A stretch of DNA of 64,000 bases from Pollutiaquabacter aromativorans (lineage in GTDB: Bacteria > Bacteroidota > Bacteroidia > AKYH767-A > 2013-40CM-41-45), in NCBI GenBank assembly GCA_049177215.1, contig CP185379.1:1364001-1428000 (forward strand). The letters run 5' to 3'. A model generated the notes under the pieces. The model ran no database searches, was not told the DNA's origin, and saw only the letters and a program-made list of their open reading frames with translations. The first letter of the stretch is position 1, and each line of letters starts with the position of its first letter. The position numbers were made by a program, and so were the translations under genes. Shown in pieces: positions 16,634 to 25,244 of the stretch.

Positions 16634-19600
16634 CTACGGAGTGATGGTGAACAAGAACAAGAGGCTGTTATTCTCAACCAAAGAATAATCCGCAGCCTCT
16701 ACCAATCCGTCCCCATTCAGATCCGTCGGCTCATAACCGAAAAGGAATTGGATCGCGGCGTTCTCGACTGCACTATAGTCGGTGGATTCAATCAGCCCGT
16801 CTTTATTGATATCACCGGCGAACATCGCCCAATATCCTGGTTCGACTTCGATTACATTGCCACCAAGTATCCGGGAGGGAGAATCCGATAGAACATAAAG
16901 TGAATCTTCCGAATCGAATTGAACAGGAAGTGCACTCCAGGTTTCGAGGTGATTCCTGTGATTCAACACCAAATAATACTGACCTAAGCCAAAACAGGGC
17001 TGCGGGATATCGAAATAGGCAATACCATTGGTGCTTAGCAGTCCTTTGCTGGTACCGACGATCTGATAAGGCGGTGTGCTTGCAGCGACACTTACCGATA
17101 ATGTATCGGCGATCGTATCCAGGACACCTGCGTCAACCGCCGCGATCATGGTTCCTCCGGACAGGTAATAGCCTTGAAGGTAAGTCGACAACCGCATCGG
17201 AACACCGGTAGGGTCCGTGGCAAATACAACCGGGCTGCAACCGGTTGCATCACCGGAGGCATTGACCGGAACAGCCATCCAATAATAGGAGGCTCCCAGT
17301 GTTAATGCACCGGTCGATACAAATGTATCCGTCACCTGAGCCAACATAGCTACCGGAGGGTTGACCATGTCGAAATAGACCTTATACGAGTTGGTGTTAC
17401 TCGCCTTATTCCAACGTAACTGTGTACCGGATGCCGGGACATTTTGGGTGGCATTCGCAGGGATGTAACCTCCGGTGCAGGAAGGTGGAGGAGAGTAAAC
17501 GCAAATTGAAAACACTCCGCTTCCCGAGCCACTGGCCGCGTGGTAGACCCTGACAAAATAGGTCGCCCCAATTGTCAAACCGGATGCAGTGATCGTCTCA
17601 CTTTGACCGGAACCTGTAAAATTGGCGCATTGTAAGGACTGAAGATTGCCACATGATCCTGAAAACAGTTGAACAACCGGATTGAATCCCGAACCGCCCT
17701 GGACAGTGATGTAACAAACCGGATTCTGCGCCTTGAAGGAATACCAAACGTCATCATCCGGAATGGTTCCGGAAACACTGCAAGTCGGAATTCCGGTACT
17801 TGGAGTGGCTGCCAGCGTAGAGGTGCCCGCTATTCCGATACAAGTAGGATTGACTGATAAGTAAACTGCACTGCTGCATTCATCGTTGCCCGGTGGCGGC
17901 GGAGTTGCATAGATGCACAAACTAAACTGCCCCGTCAGACCGGAACCGCTTAGTTTATGATAGACACGCAAATAATAAGTATCGCCAACGATCAGGTTGG
18001 ATAGCGATAGCAACTCCATAGCGCCAGCACCGCTCGTGTCACGACAATTCAATCTGCTGGAAAGGTTGGCGTTCCATAACTCGAAGGCCGGGTCATAGTC
18101 CGCTCCGCCCGCAACGCGGATGGTCGTTTGCGCGTTTGTAGCGGTAAAGCTAAACCAGACATCATCATCCGCATTTCCGGAACAGGTTCCCAAACCTGAA
18201 GGCGTACCGTTTTGTGATGAAAAATAGGTAGCGCACAATTCCGTACACGGGAAGGGATTTACGAGGACGCCGATCGCGGAAGCAGACTCATCGTTATCAG
18301 GGACAGTTGCTACGACAGGGATGATAGCACCGGAAACCGGGTAAAGATGGATTGACGAATGACACTTGGGCAGGACATTGAGCGAATTAGCAGGAGTATT
18401 TGAAAAGCTCTCGGAATTGGTCTGCTGTTGTACAAAGTACTCGCCAACCACTGGCGGATTGGAAACATAGATCGCATTCAATCCAATGGAGGAACTATAA
18501 GAGTAGGTGGAAGTTCCATTGAAAGCCTCCATATTACCATAGGTGAATTCAATCTCGCCGATTGTCTCAAAGAGAGTTACTTGAAAATTGAGATTAGGTC
18601 CCGGGTTATTATAGACTTCCATGCCGGTCCATTCGATTGTCAATGTCCGGTAGGGTGCCGTTCCGTTCACCATGTAATGAATAGAACTGCTTAGGCTGGA
18701 AAGCGTTCCGGGATTGCCCTGGCAAACCAGGTCTTCATACAATGGCGCGATGATCAACGGTGAATTATTCGCAGGGTCACCATTGGTGAGATTGGAATTG
18801 AAATAGCCATACGCGCCAGGTCCGCCACCCGTAGCAAGTGTGGCCGTATTGAGCGTAATGAATCCGTTGGTAGAGATCAGCAACGAATTAAAAGACGACT
18901 TCTGGTAGGTGAAATTAAAGCCGATCGGGATCGCCTGACTCAGGTTATCGTCCGTATTCGAGCCATTACGCCAACTTGCAACGGAGCTGCCGGTGGAAGC
19001 GATGGAGTTGAAACCGATATTGTCCGACCAAACAGGAGAGTAGGTCAGAAGATAATTCGTTTGGAAGGAATTTACGGCGCAGGTGGTATTGGTCCCGAGC
19101 GCATTGATCGGTTCAACTTTCCAGTAATAGGTAGCATTGGGCAAAAGCTGCGGAAGCGAATAGGTCGTGCCTGCCTGAGCAGCGGAAACCAGGGGAGGAG
19201 AAGTGGTAGTACCAAAATAAACGTTGTAAGCGGCAGGAGAGCCATAGTTCGCCTGCCATGTTAACTGCGTAATCGGACTGACGCCTTCACTTCCATTCGC
19301 AGGAGTAGCATTAAGGACACAACCGGATAACAAGGAGGGAGGTGTGTACAGGTAAGTACGGCCACTGTTCATGGCAGTGGTATTATTATCCTTTACCACC
19401 GAATTGCTGCTAGTGTTATTCGACGCCGTTACGGCATGAAATCCACCGCTGCTTCCGGACAACCCGATCGAATACTGGCCCAAATTGGCGCTGATCCCCG
19501 AACTGTAAACGAATCGGACTTGTCGGGTACCTTCGAGGATCCACAATTGGAACTTCGCACCGGCAGCGTTAGTAAGTCCTTTGGGAACGGTCACCTGCCA

Positions 19601-20050
19601 TTCTACAACACGCCGACGGTTGGGAGCCGTACCGGCCAGCCAGGTGACCACATACCCATTCGTACCGGTAGTGAGATCGTCCCAATAAGGTGCCAGTTTG
19701 GGATTGATCGATGCATTGCTAAGCTGATTCAATCCGGAAGTACTCACGGCAGTAGTTCCGAGGGAAACAAGTCCATTGCTATTAGCCGAGAAGTTGGAAT
19801 AATAGGATCCGTCGAACTCAAAAGTAAATCCGATCGACGTTACAGAGCTGGATACATCATCTTGTCCCGGTCCGATCAGCATGGAAAAGCTACCCGGGAG
19901 GGGGTCGAGGGCAAAGCCGGAAGCAGTCGAGAAGGTATAAGTGCTGACTCCCTGAGCCGTTGAACGGCCAATGGAAATCGAAAGCACTGCGAAGAGGATG
20001 GCAATAGCCAATACACTCCTCTTGGAGATTTGAGCGTGTGTGTGCGTCAT
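16634..20050 (-). CDS. Large secreted multidomain protein with FN3-like, PPC-like and dockerin-like repeats
   Basis: 1138 residues. A signal peptide ends near residue 33 (STAQG). Then come a beta-rich domain (about 35-240), a fibronectin III-like segment with ATPANGSEGVSPITQLTW (about 245-330), a second beta domain resembling the first (about 335-590), two similar pre-peptidase-C-type domains that each start with NDE or NDEC and contain DDDVWFSF or DDDVWYSF, and a second FN3-like block. The C-terminus has two EF-hand-like calcium loops, DINKDGLIESTDYS and DLNGDGLVEAADYS, like a dockerin. No standard type IX sorting domain is visible. It is probably a cell-surface adhesion or polymer-binding protein; no catalytic domain is recognised. 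Confidence 0.85.
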   Translation of the reverse strand: MTHTHAQISKRSVLAIAILFAVLSISIGRSTAQGVSTYTFSTASGFALDPLPGSFSMLIGPGQDDVSSSVTSIGFTFEFDGSYYSNFSANSNGLVSLGTTAVSTSGLNQLSNASINPKLAPYWDDLTTGTNGYVVTWLAGTAPNRRRVVEWQVTVPKGLTNAAGAKFQLWILEGTRQVRFVYSSGISANLGQYSIGLSGSSGGFHAVTASNNTSSNSVVKDNNTTAMNSGRTYLYTPPSLLSGCVLNATPANGSEGVSPITQLTWQANYGSPAAYNVYFGTTTSPPLVSAAQAGTTYSLPQLLPNATYYWKVEPINALGTNTTCAVNSFQTNYLLTYSPVWSDNIGFNSIASTGSSVASWRNGSNTDDNLSQAIPIGFNFTYQKSSFNSLLISTNGFITLNTATLATGGGPGAYGYFNSNLTNGDPANNSPLIIAPLYEDLVCQGNPGTLSSLSSSIHYMVNGTAPYRTLTIEWTGMEVYNNPGPNLNFQVTLFETIGEIEFTYGNMEAFNGTSTYSYSSSIGLNAIYVSNPPVVGEYFVQQQTNSESFSNTPANSLNVLPKCHSSIHLYPVSGAIIPVVATVPDNDESASAIGVLVNPFPCTELCATYFSSQNGTPSGLGTCSGNADDDVWFSFTATNAQTTIRVAGGADYDPAFELWNANLSSRLNCRDTSGAGAMELLSLSNLIVGDTYYLRVYHKLSGSGLTGQFSLCIYATPPPPGNDECSSAVYLSVNPTCIGIAGTSTLAATPSTGIPTCSVSGTIPDDDVWYSFKAQNPVCYITVQGGSGFNPVVQLFSGSCGNLQSLQCANFTGSGQSETITASGLTIGATYFVRVYHAASGSGSGVFSICVYSPPPSCTGGYIPANATQNVPASGTQLRWNKASNTNSYKVYFDMVNPPVAMLAQVTDTFVSTGALTLGASYYWMAVPVNASGDATGCSPVVFATDPTGVPMRLSTYLQGYYLSGGTMIAAVDAGVLDTIADTLSVSVAASTPPYQIVGTSKGLLSTNGIAYFDIPQPCFGLGQYYLVLNHRNHLETWSALPVQFDSEDSLYVLSDSPSRILGGNVIEVEPGYWAMFAGDINKDGLIESTDYSAVENAAIQFLFGYEPTDLNGDGLVEAADYSLVENNSLLFLFTITP

Positions 20051-20058
20051 GTCACGAA

Positions 20059-20076
20059 CCTCACTTTTCGGTGAGG
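20059..20076 (-). other. Small hairpin in the leader of the 1138-residue secreted protein gene
   Basis: A perfect 6-bp stem CCTCAC / GTGAGG with a six-base loop lies nine bases before the ATG on the minus strand. It could affect translation initiation, but it is short enough to arise by chance. Confidence 0.3.
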
Positions 20077-20138
20077 GGAAAATCCAAGTGGTAGTCCGTC
20101 AGAATCTGCCAGACTCCAGTGGCAACAGCTTAGTTAAT

Positions 20139-20146
20139 CAAATATA
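20139..20146 (-). promoter_or_regulatory. Putative -7 box TATATTTG for the 1138-residue secreted protein gene
   Basis: Perfect TAnnTTTG on the minus strand in an AT-rich stretch, 88 bases before the ATG at 20050. No clear -33 box is seen at the expected spacing. Confidence 0.5.
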
Positions 20147-20264
20147 GCTAAAAAGTACCGAAATACTGTCCTGAATCGGTAATCGATTCCCTTTACTCGG
20201 TAAATGTCAAAAAATGGTCGTTAAACGAGAATGCTGTCCGAAATTCCTTCATGCTTGCAATCCT

Positions 20265-20272
20265 TACCTTTG
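20265..20272 (+). promoter_or_regulatory. Putative -7 box TACCTTTG for bshC
   Basis: Perfect TAnnTTTG, 12 bases before the bshC ATG at 20285, giving a leader of about 9 nt. It also argues against the earlier in-frame ATG at 20231, which lies upstream of the box. Confidence 0.5.
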
Positions 20273-20284
20273 AGTTCACCAAAT

Positions 20285-21895
20285 ATGAACGGGATATCAA
20301 GTATCGCACTACCCCTGGAAGAAACCGGTCTGTTTTCTTCTATTTTCATTGATTTTATCGAGCAGCGTCAATGGCTTGATCATTTCCAACTGCCAAAACC
20401 GGATCTCCAGGGCCTGCTGCAGGTTGCACAGGATGCTGAATGGGAAAAGTTCGACCGCAAACTCCTGCTCAACACCCTTACAGCCCAATACCGTGAACTG
20501 GAAGAAAGCGGAGCTGTCATCTCTGAAGCTGTAAAGGACAATCTGGAAGCGCTTTCTTCACCTGACTCGCGGACGATCACGACCGGGCAGCAGTTGCACC
20601 CGGCAACGGGACCGCTTTATGTAGTCTTCAAGATCCTTTCAACGTTGAATCTATGCAAGCAGTTGAATGCAGTGCAACAACAACATCGGTTTATTCCGGT
20701 TTTTTGGTTGGCTTCCGAAGACCATGACTTGCAGGAAGTCCGGGAACTTCAGGTGGCGGGAAAAACCTACACCTGGCTGACCGAACAATCCGGGCCCACC
20801 GGACGAATGTCCTGCAAGGGGCTTCCGGAAATGCTGGAACAATTGAAAACCGATCTTGGGGCCCGACCAGGAATCGATAAGTTGTTGGCTGAAGTATTCA
20901 ACGCGTACAAAAGTGAATACACGCTTTCACTGGCAACCCGGAAATTGATCCACGAGTGGTTCGGCAAGGCTGGTCTCCTGATGATTGATCCGGACGCAGC
21001 GGCCTTGAAACGATCCTTCATACCGGTCATGCAACGCGATATTACCCGTCAGGAAGCACCACAGGCGGCGAAGAGACTGGAAGAGGAGTTGTCCACTCAT
21101 GGTTCGCTCCCCTTATCGATTCGATCGGTCAATCTGTTCTACCTCGGTGAACAATTTCGCTTGCGCATCGACACGATCCCCGGCGGTTTCCGTACACCCG
21201 ACGAACGTTTCAACTGGACACCCGAACAGTTGAGTGCCGAAATCGAAGCCTTTCCGCAACGGTTCAGTCCGAATGTGGTCCTGAGGCCCTTGTATCAACA
21301 GTCGATACTCCCGAATGTAGCCTACATCGGTGGCCCCGCGGAAGTGGTCTACTGGCTTCAACTGCGTGGTGTCTTTCAATTGCACGACATTCCATTCCCG
21401 GTGCTCCTCCCGCGTGCACATGCTGTCTTGGTGGACAACAATTTGTACGAGAAGTTCCGACGCATGGGCTTTGCCGGAAAAGACTGGCTGGAGAAGCCGG
21501 ATGAATTGATTGCCCGCTGGATGAACGCTCGCGGAATCACGACTGAGGTTTTCGATCAGGCACGAAAACAAACGACGCTTGAAATGGATGCATTGACCGG
21601 ATTCATGGAAGCAACGGATAAAACGTTGGGCGACGCCGGGAGAGCGGAAAAGGTCCGCATGCTGCAAGCGATCGACAAGCTGGAAGAGAAATGGAAAAAG
21701 TCACAGAAGCGGTCCGAAGACCAGTCGGTTCAGGTGATTCGGAAAGTGCGGGATAGGATCTTCCCGAATGGAACACTCCAGGAACGTCACGATAACATAC
21801 TGGGTTTTATCGGCAGCGGCGATTTACATCATCCGATGGACCTATTGGAACTCATGGATCCGTTGAAAAAGAGCCTGAACCTGATCTGCTATTGA
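20285..21895 (+). CDS. bshC: Bacillithiol biosynthesis cysteine-adding enzyme BshC
   Basis: 536 residues, the usual length. BshC adds cysteine to glucosaminyl-malate in the last step of bacillithiol synthesis. The family pattern is clear: an opening PLEETGLFSSIFIDFI, TITTGQQLHPATGPLYVVFKILS (a Rossmann-like core), PVFWLASEDHDLQEV, and AYIGGPAEVVYWLQLRGVF, with a coiled-coil segment near the C-terminus. The start at 20285 agrees with the family N-terminus and the promoter box; the frame is open 54 bases further upstream. The stop codon touches the stop of the convergent membrane-protein gene with no bases between them. bshA and bshB are not in the window. Confidence 0.93.
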   Translation: MNGISSIALPLEETGLFSSIFIDFIEQRQWLDHFQLPKPDLQGLLQVAQDAEWEKFDRKLLLNTLTAQYRELEESGAVISEAVKDNLEALSSPDSRTITTGQQLHPATGPLYVVFKILSTLNLCKQLNAVQQQHRFIPVFWLASEDHDLQEVRELQVAGKTYTWLTEQSGPTGRMSCKGLPEMLEQLKTDLGARPGIDKLLAEVFNAYKSEYTLSLATRKLIHEWFGKAGLLMIDPDAAALKRSFIPVMQRDITRQEAPQAAKRLEEELSTHGSLPLSIRSVNLFYLGEQFRLRIDTIPGGFRTPDERFNWTPEQLSAEIEAFPQRFSPNVVLRPLYQQSILPNVAYIGGPAEVVYWLQLRGVFQLHDIPFPVLLPRAHAVLVDNNLYEKFRRMGFAGKDWLEKPDELIARWMNARGITTEVFDQARKQTTLEMDALTGFMEATDKTLGDAGRAEKVRMLQAIDKLEEKWKKSQKRSEDQSVQVIRKVRDRIFPNGTLQERHDNILGFIGSGDLHHPMDLLELMDPLKKSLNLICY

Positions 21896-22231
21896 TTACA
21901 TCATGAACTGCAAGACGCAGGTAAACAACAAGACTCCGGAAACGAGTATGAGGAATTGAAGGTATTTGGGTGTCTTATACCAACGAATCCGTCGTACCAT
22001 TTTCTCTTTGATCGCGAAGGATAACGCAGCGGAAGTAAGGAGGAGTACGATCAGATGTACCGGAATGAATAGGATCGTTCGAGGGATGATGGAATAGAAC
22101 ATCACAACCCGTTCCTGAGAATCGTCATTAGCCAGGTTGGACGTCAGCCAAACCAGCCAATAAAGCAAAACAGGAAGGAGCAACAACGCACTCCAATGCG
22201 CCCGACCCCAGCGCGTAGGTTTATTCGGCAT
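21896..22231 (-). CDS. Small membrane protein of unknown function
   Basis: 111 residues with three hydrophobic segments (about 14-32, 50-72 and 90-110) and a basic stretch KEKMVRRIRWYKTPKY between the second and third. I do not recognise a family. The gene has the best-formed promoter of this part of the window and is monocistronic. Its stop codon abuts the bshC stop on the other strand, and no terminator hairpin is visible between them, so the two transcripts probably overlap. Confidence 0.75.
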   Translation of the reverse strand: MPNKPTRWGRAHWSALLLLPVLLYWLVWLTSNLANDDSQERVVMFYSIIPRTILFIPVHLIVLLLTSAALSFAIKEKMVRRIRWYKTPKYLQFLILVSGVLLFTCVLQFMM

Positions 22232-22263
22232 AACTGATTCAGAATATTCGCAGTACTCCGAAC

Positions 22264-22294
22264 CAAAAATAAGCTAAAATTGAAAACAACCAAA
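22264..22294 (-). promoter_or_regulatory. Promoter TTTG-N19-TATTTTTG for the small membrane protein gene
   Basis: Minus-strand -33 TTTG (22291-22294) and -7 TATTTTTG (22264-22271) are both perfect and have the ideal 19-nt spacing. The leader would be about 28 nt. Confidence 0.75.
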
Positions 22295-22368
22295 TCGGGG
22301 AGAACCCCTAAGAATCGCCAAGAAGAATGATAAGTGGAATTTGTTAAGCCTTGCTGAGCAAACTTGGT

Positions 22369-23556
22369 CTAGTGTCGGACCAACTTCGAAGTGAAAAGCC
22401 GATTTCCGCCTGACCACAACTCCACGAAAAAGAGACCTGTTTGCAGGGCAAGAGCATCGCTTGACACTTGCAACCTCTTTGAATCCGTATCAAGAGTCTG
22501 CCGGTATAGTTCCCTGCTCAATCCATCGCGAACGATCAATACATCCCCTCCTCTAAACCCGCTGGCTGAAGAAATCTCGAAACCCTGTGTGGTCATGCCT
22601 GGATTAGGCCAAAGCACAAAGTTGCTCCCTGCGGTGGAGGTGAAGGAAGTTGATGTAGCCTGCTGCCAGATCTCATCAATGGGTTCAGCGCCTGCGCTTG
22701 CTCCGATATCCGGGAGATCATACATATCGACCAGGGTCCTCAGGAGATCGTAGTGATGATGGCCATTGGTTCCATAAACCCCGTTCTGGACCATCGGTCC
22801 ATGAAATAGACACAGGATATGATTTTGACTCAGGTCGTCATCCTCATCAAATACCAGGATAAATAGGGAGTTGTTCTGATCTGCCCAATCAATGTAGGCC
22901 TCGAGATGGTCCCGCACCCAGTCGTCTCCGGTTTGTATACGCTGCGGATCTGTCCCATCGTGCATGTCATGGTCAACCGTTGGAATCACGAAGGATACAT
23001 CTGGGAGAAAATGATAGTCGACCGGAAAGGCTGAGAAGGGCTGATTGCAGGCAATGGGCAATTGATTTGTTCCGGTTCCCTGCCAATTCACCCAGGGTGA
23101 ATGCTTTCGATAATATCCGCCCGATACCTCGTCCAAGGCACCTTGTCCGGGCAAATCCTCGGAATAGCCGACAAACGTAAAACCGTTCTGTAACAGAGCG
23201 GATCCCAGGTTGGGCGTCGACCAGGGTGTTCCCGAAGGAAGATAATCATCCGATACTCCCTGTGCATCCCCGGAATAGAGCATGATGTAATTGGGTTGGG
23301 AAGGATGGGTCAACGCATAATATTCCTGCAACAAAGCGCTGCGACCGATCAGACCATTGATGAACGGTGCATACGGCGACCCGACGATGGACCAGTAACC
23401 ATGGTTCTCCAAAACGCAAATCACCACATGATCCGGCCTGGGAACAGTTTGCCCGCTGACCCCGATCTGAAGAGACACCGACAGCAAGAGGCCTAAGAAC
23501 AACTTCCAGGCGGCCCCGAATTCAACCAGCGGGCCAGTACGGATGCATTTTACCAT
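22369..23556 (-). CDS. Secreted phosphoesterase (PF04185 acid phosphatase/phospholipase C type) with type IX sorting domain
   Basis: 395 residues. A signal peptide ends near residue 36. The catalytic domain starts with DHVVICVLENHGYWSI, followed by PYAPFINGL, LTHPSQPNYIMLYSGD (with the likely nucleophile region), and the metal-ligand segments VDHDMHDG and VFDEDDD, in the order seen in AcpA-type acid phosphatases. The last 80 residues (from LWPNPGMTTQG) form a type A sorting domain for type IX secretion, so the enzyme should be released or surface-anchored. It may scavenge phosphate from esters. It is a single gene between a small membrane protein and guaA. Confidence 0.88.
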   Translation of the reverse strand: MVKCIRTGPLVEFGAAWKLFLGLLLSVSLQIGVSGQTVPRPDHVVICVLENHGYWSIVGSPYAPFINGLIGRSALLQEYYALTHPSQPNYIMLYSGDAQGVSDDYLPSGTPWSTPNLGSALLQNGFTFVGYSEDLPGQGALDEVSGGYYRKHSPWVNWQGTGTNQLPIACNQPFSAFPVDYHFLPDVSFVIPTVDHDMHDGTDPQRIQTGDDWVRDHLEAYIDWADQNNSLFILVFDEDDDLSQNHILCLFHGPMVQNGVYGTNGHHHYDLLRTLVDMYDLPDIGASAGAEPIDEIWQQATSTSFTSTAGSNFVLWPNPGMTTQGFEISSASGFRGGDVLIVRDGLSRELYRQTLDTDSKRLQVSSDALALQTGLFFVELWSGGNRLFTSKLVRH

Positions 23557-23703
23557 TGTCTCGTGGTGTTTGGTTGTGAACCCAATTTGCCAGGTAAAGG
23601 TGTTTCATTATTTGGGTTTCGAGGTGAATTTGTGGTTCAATTTCAACATGGAAAGATGTCAATAGATCCAAAGATTACTGAAAATCCGACGCCGTTCTTT
23701 TGT

Positions 23704-23711
23704 TAATTTTG
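23704..23711 (+). promoter_or_regulatory. Putative -7 box TAATTTTG abutting the guaA start
   Basis: Perfect TAnnTTTG whose last base is only three bases before the guaA ATG at 23715. Transcription would begin at or within a base or two of the start codon. Confidence 0.5.
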
Positions 23712-23714
23712 CGC

Positions 23715-25244
23715 ATGCACCAAACGATCCTGATCGTTGATTTCGGATCGCAATACACCCAGTTGATCGCCCGAAGGGTTCGTGAACTGAATGTATACTG
23801 CGAAATTCATCCGTTTCATCATGTACCTGCCCTTGATCCATCCATAAAGGGTGTCATTCTTTCGGGTAGCCCGTCCTCTGTTCGCGATGAGCACGCGCCG
23901 CAGGTCGACCTCAGCCAATGGCGGGGAAAAATACCCCTCCTGGGGGTCTGTTACGGAGCCCAGTTGTTGGCGCAGAACAATGGGGGAGAGGTCATGCCGT
24001 CTCGTATCCGGGAATATGGCCGGGCTCACCTCAAAACTATTAACCACTCGTCTGTGCTCTTTCGCGATATCCCGGTCGATTCAACGGTTTGGATGTCCCA
24101 CGGCGATACGATCGCCAAAGTTCCACAAAGCTTTGAAGTGGTCGCTAGCACGGCCGATGTAGCCGTTGCGGCGTATCATATCCGCAACGAAGCGACATTC
24201 GGCATTCAGTTCCATCCGGAAGTCACCCATTCCGAGGATGGTAAGACGCTGTTGCGGAATTTTCTCGTCGACATTTGCGGTTGCAAACAGGATTGGACCC
24301 CTGCTTCCTTCGTTGAGGAGACCGTCGAAAAACTCAAGCAGGAATTGAGCAACGACCAGGTCGTACTCGGACTATCCGGTGGTGTGGACTCTACGGTTGC
24401 TGCAGCCTTGCTCCATCGTGCCATCGGGAAAAATCTCCACTGCATTTTCGTTGATAACGGTTTGCTTCGCCTTGGTGAATTCGAACAAGTCCTGGATTCC
24501 TACCGGCATATGGGCTTGAACATTACCGGAGTGGACGCAAAGCAGGATTTTTATACGGCACTCAACGGTCTCACCGATCCGGAACTGAAGAGAAAAGCGA
24601 TCGGCCGGGTCTTCATCGAGGTTTTTGACCGCGAAGCCCATCGAATTTCAGACGTACGGTGGCTGGCTCAGGGAACCATCTATCCAGACGTGATCGAATC
24701 CGTCAGCGTGAAAGGACCATCGGCAACGATCAAATCGCACCACAACGTGGGAGGCCTTCCTGAAAAGATGCACCTCAAGGTGGTCGAGCCCCTCAAAACA
24801 CTGTTCAAGGATGAAGTCCGAAAAGTCGGAGCTCAGCTCGACATTGACCCTTCGATCCTTAACCGTCATCCGTTTCCCGGACCAGGTCTCGCCATTCGGA
24901 TCTTAGGAGATATTACCGCCGAAAAGGTCCGCAAGGTCCAGGAAGCCGACGCCATCTTTATTCAATTGCTAAAGGAGCACAACCACTATAAGGACGTCTG
25001 GCAAGCTGGCGCTATCCTCTTACCAGTACAGTCGGTTGGTGTAATGGGCGATGAGCGAACCTATGAAAATGCCATTTGCCTGCGTGCAGTTACATCCGTC
25101 GATGGAATGACGGCCGATTGGTGCCACCTGCCGCATACATTCCTTGCAAAAGTCTCCAACGAGATCATCAACAAGGTGAAGGGCGTGAACCGGGTGGTCT
25201 ATGATATCAGTTCGAAACCTCCAGCAACGATCGAATGGGAATGA
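23715..25244 (+). CDS. guaA: GMP synthase (glutamine-hydrolysing)
   Basis: 509 residues. It converts XMP to GMP with glutamine and ATP. The class I glutamine amidotransferase domain has the nucleophile Cys79 in LLGVCYGAQ and the FHPEVTHSE His-Glu pair. The ATP pyrophosphatase domain has LGLSGGVDSTVAA, and the C-terminal dimerisation domain ends in DISSKPPATIEWE, as in all GuaA proteins. The start is the ATG at 23715; a TTG 15 bases upstream is in frame but overlaps the promoter box. The end overlaps the next gene, so guaA heads a four-gene unit. Confidence 0.98.
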   Translation: MHQTILIVDFGSQYTQLIARRVRELNVYCEIHPFHHVPALDPSIKGVILSGSPSSVRDEHAPQVDLSQWRGKIPLLGVCYGAQLLAQNNGGEVMPSRIREYGRAHLKTINHSSVLFRDIPVDSTVWMSHGDTIAKVPQSFEVVASTADVAVAAYHIRNEATFGIQFHPEVTHSEDGKTLLRNFLVDICGCKQDWTPASFVEETVEKLKQELSNDQVVLGLSGGVDSTVAAALLHRAIGKNLHCIFVDNGLLRLGEFEQVLDSYRHMGLNITGVDAKQDFYTALNGLTDPELKRKAIGRVFIEVFDREAHRISDVRWLAQGTIYPDVIESVSVKGPSATIKSHHNVGGLPEKMHLKVVEPLKTLFKDEVRKVGAQLDIDPSILNRHPFPGPGLAIRILGDITAEKVRKVQEADAIFIQLLKEHNHYKDVWQAGAILLPVQSVGVMGDERTYENAICLRAVTSVDGMTADWCHLPHTFLAKVSNEIINKVKGVNRVVYDISSKPPATIEWE

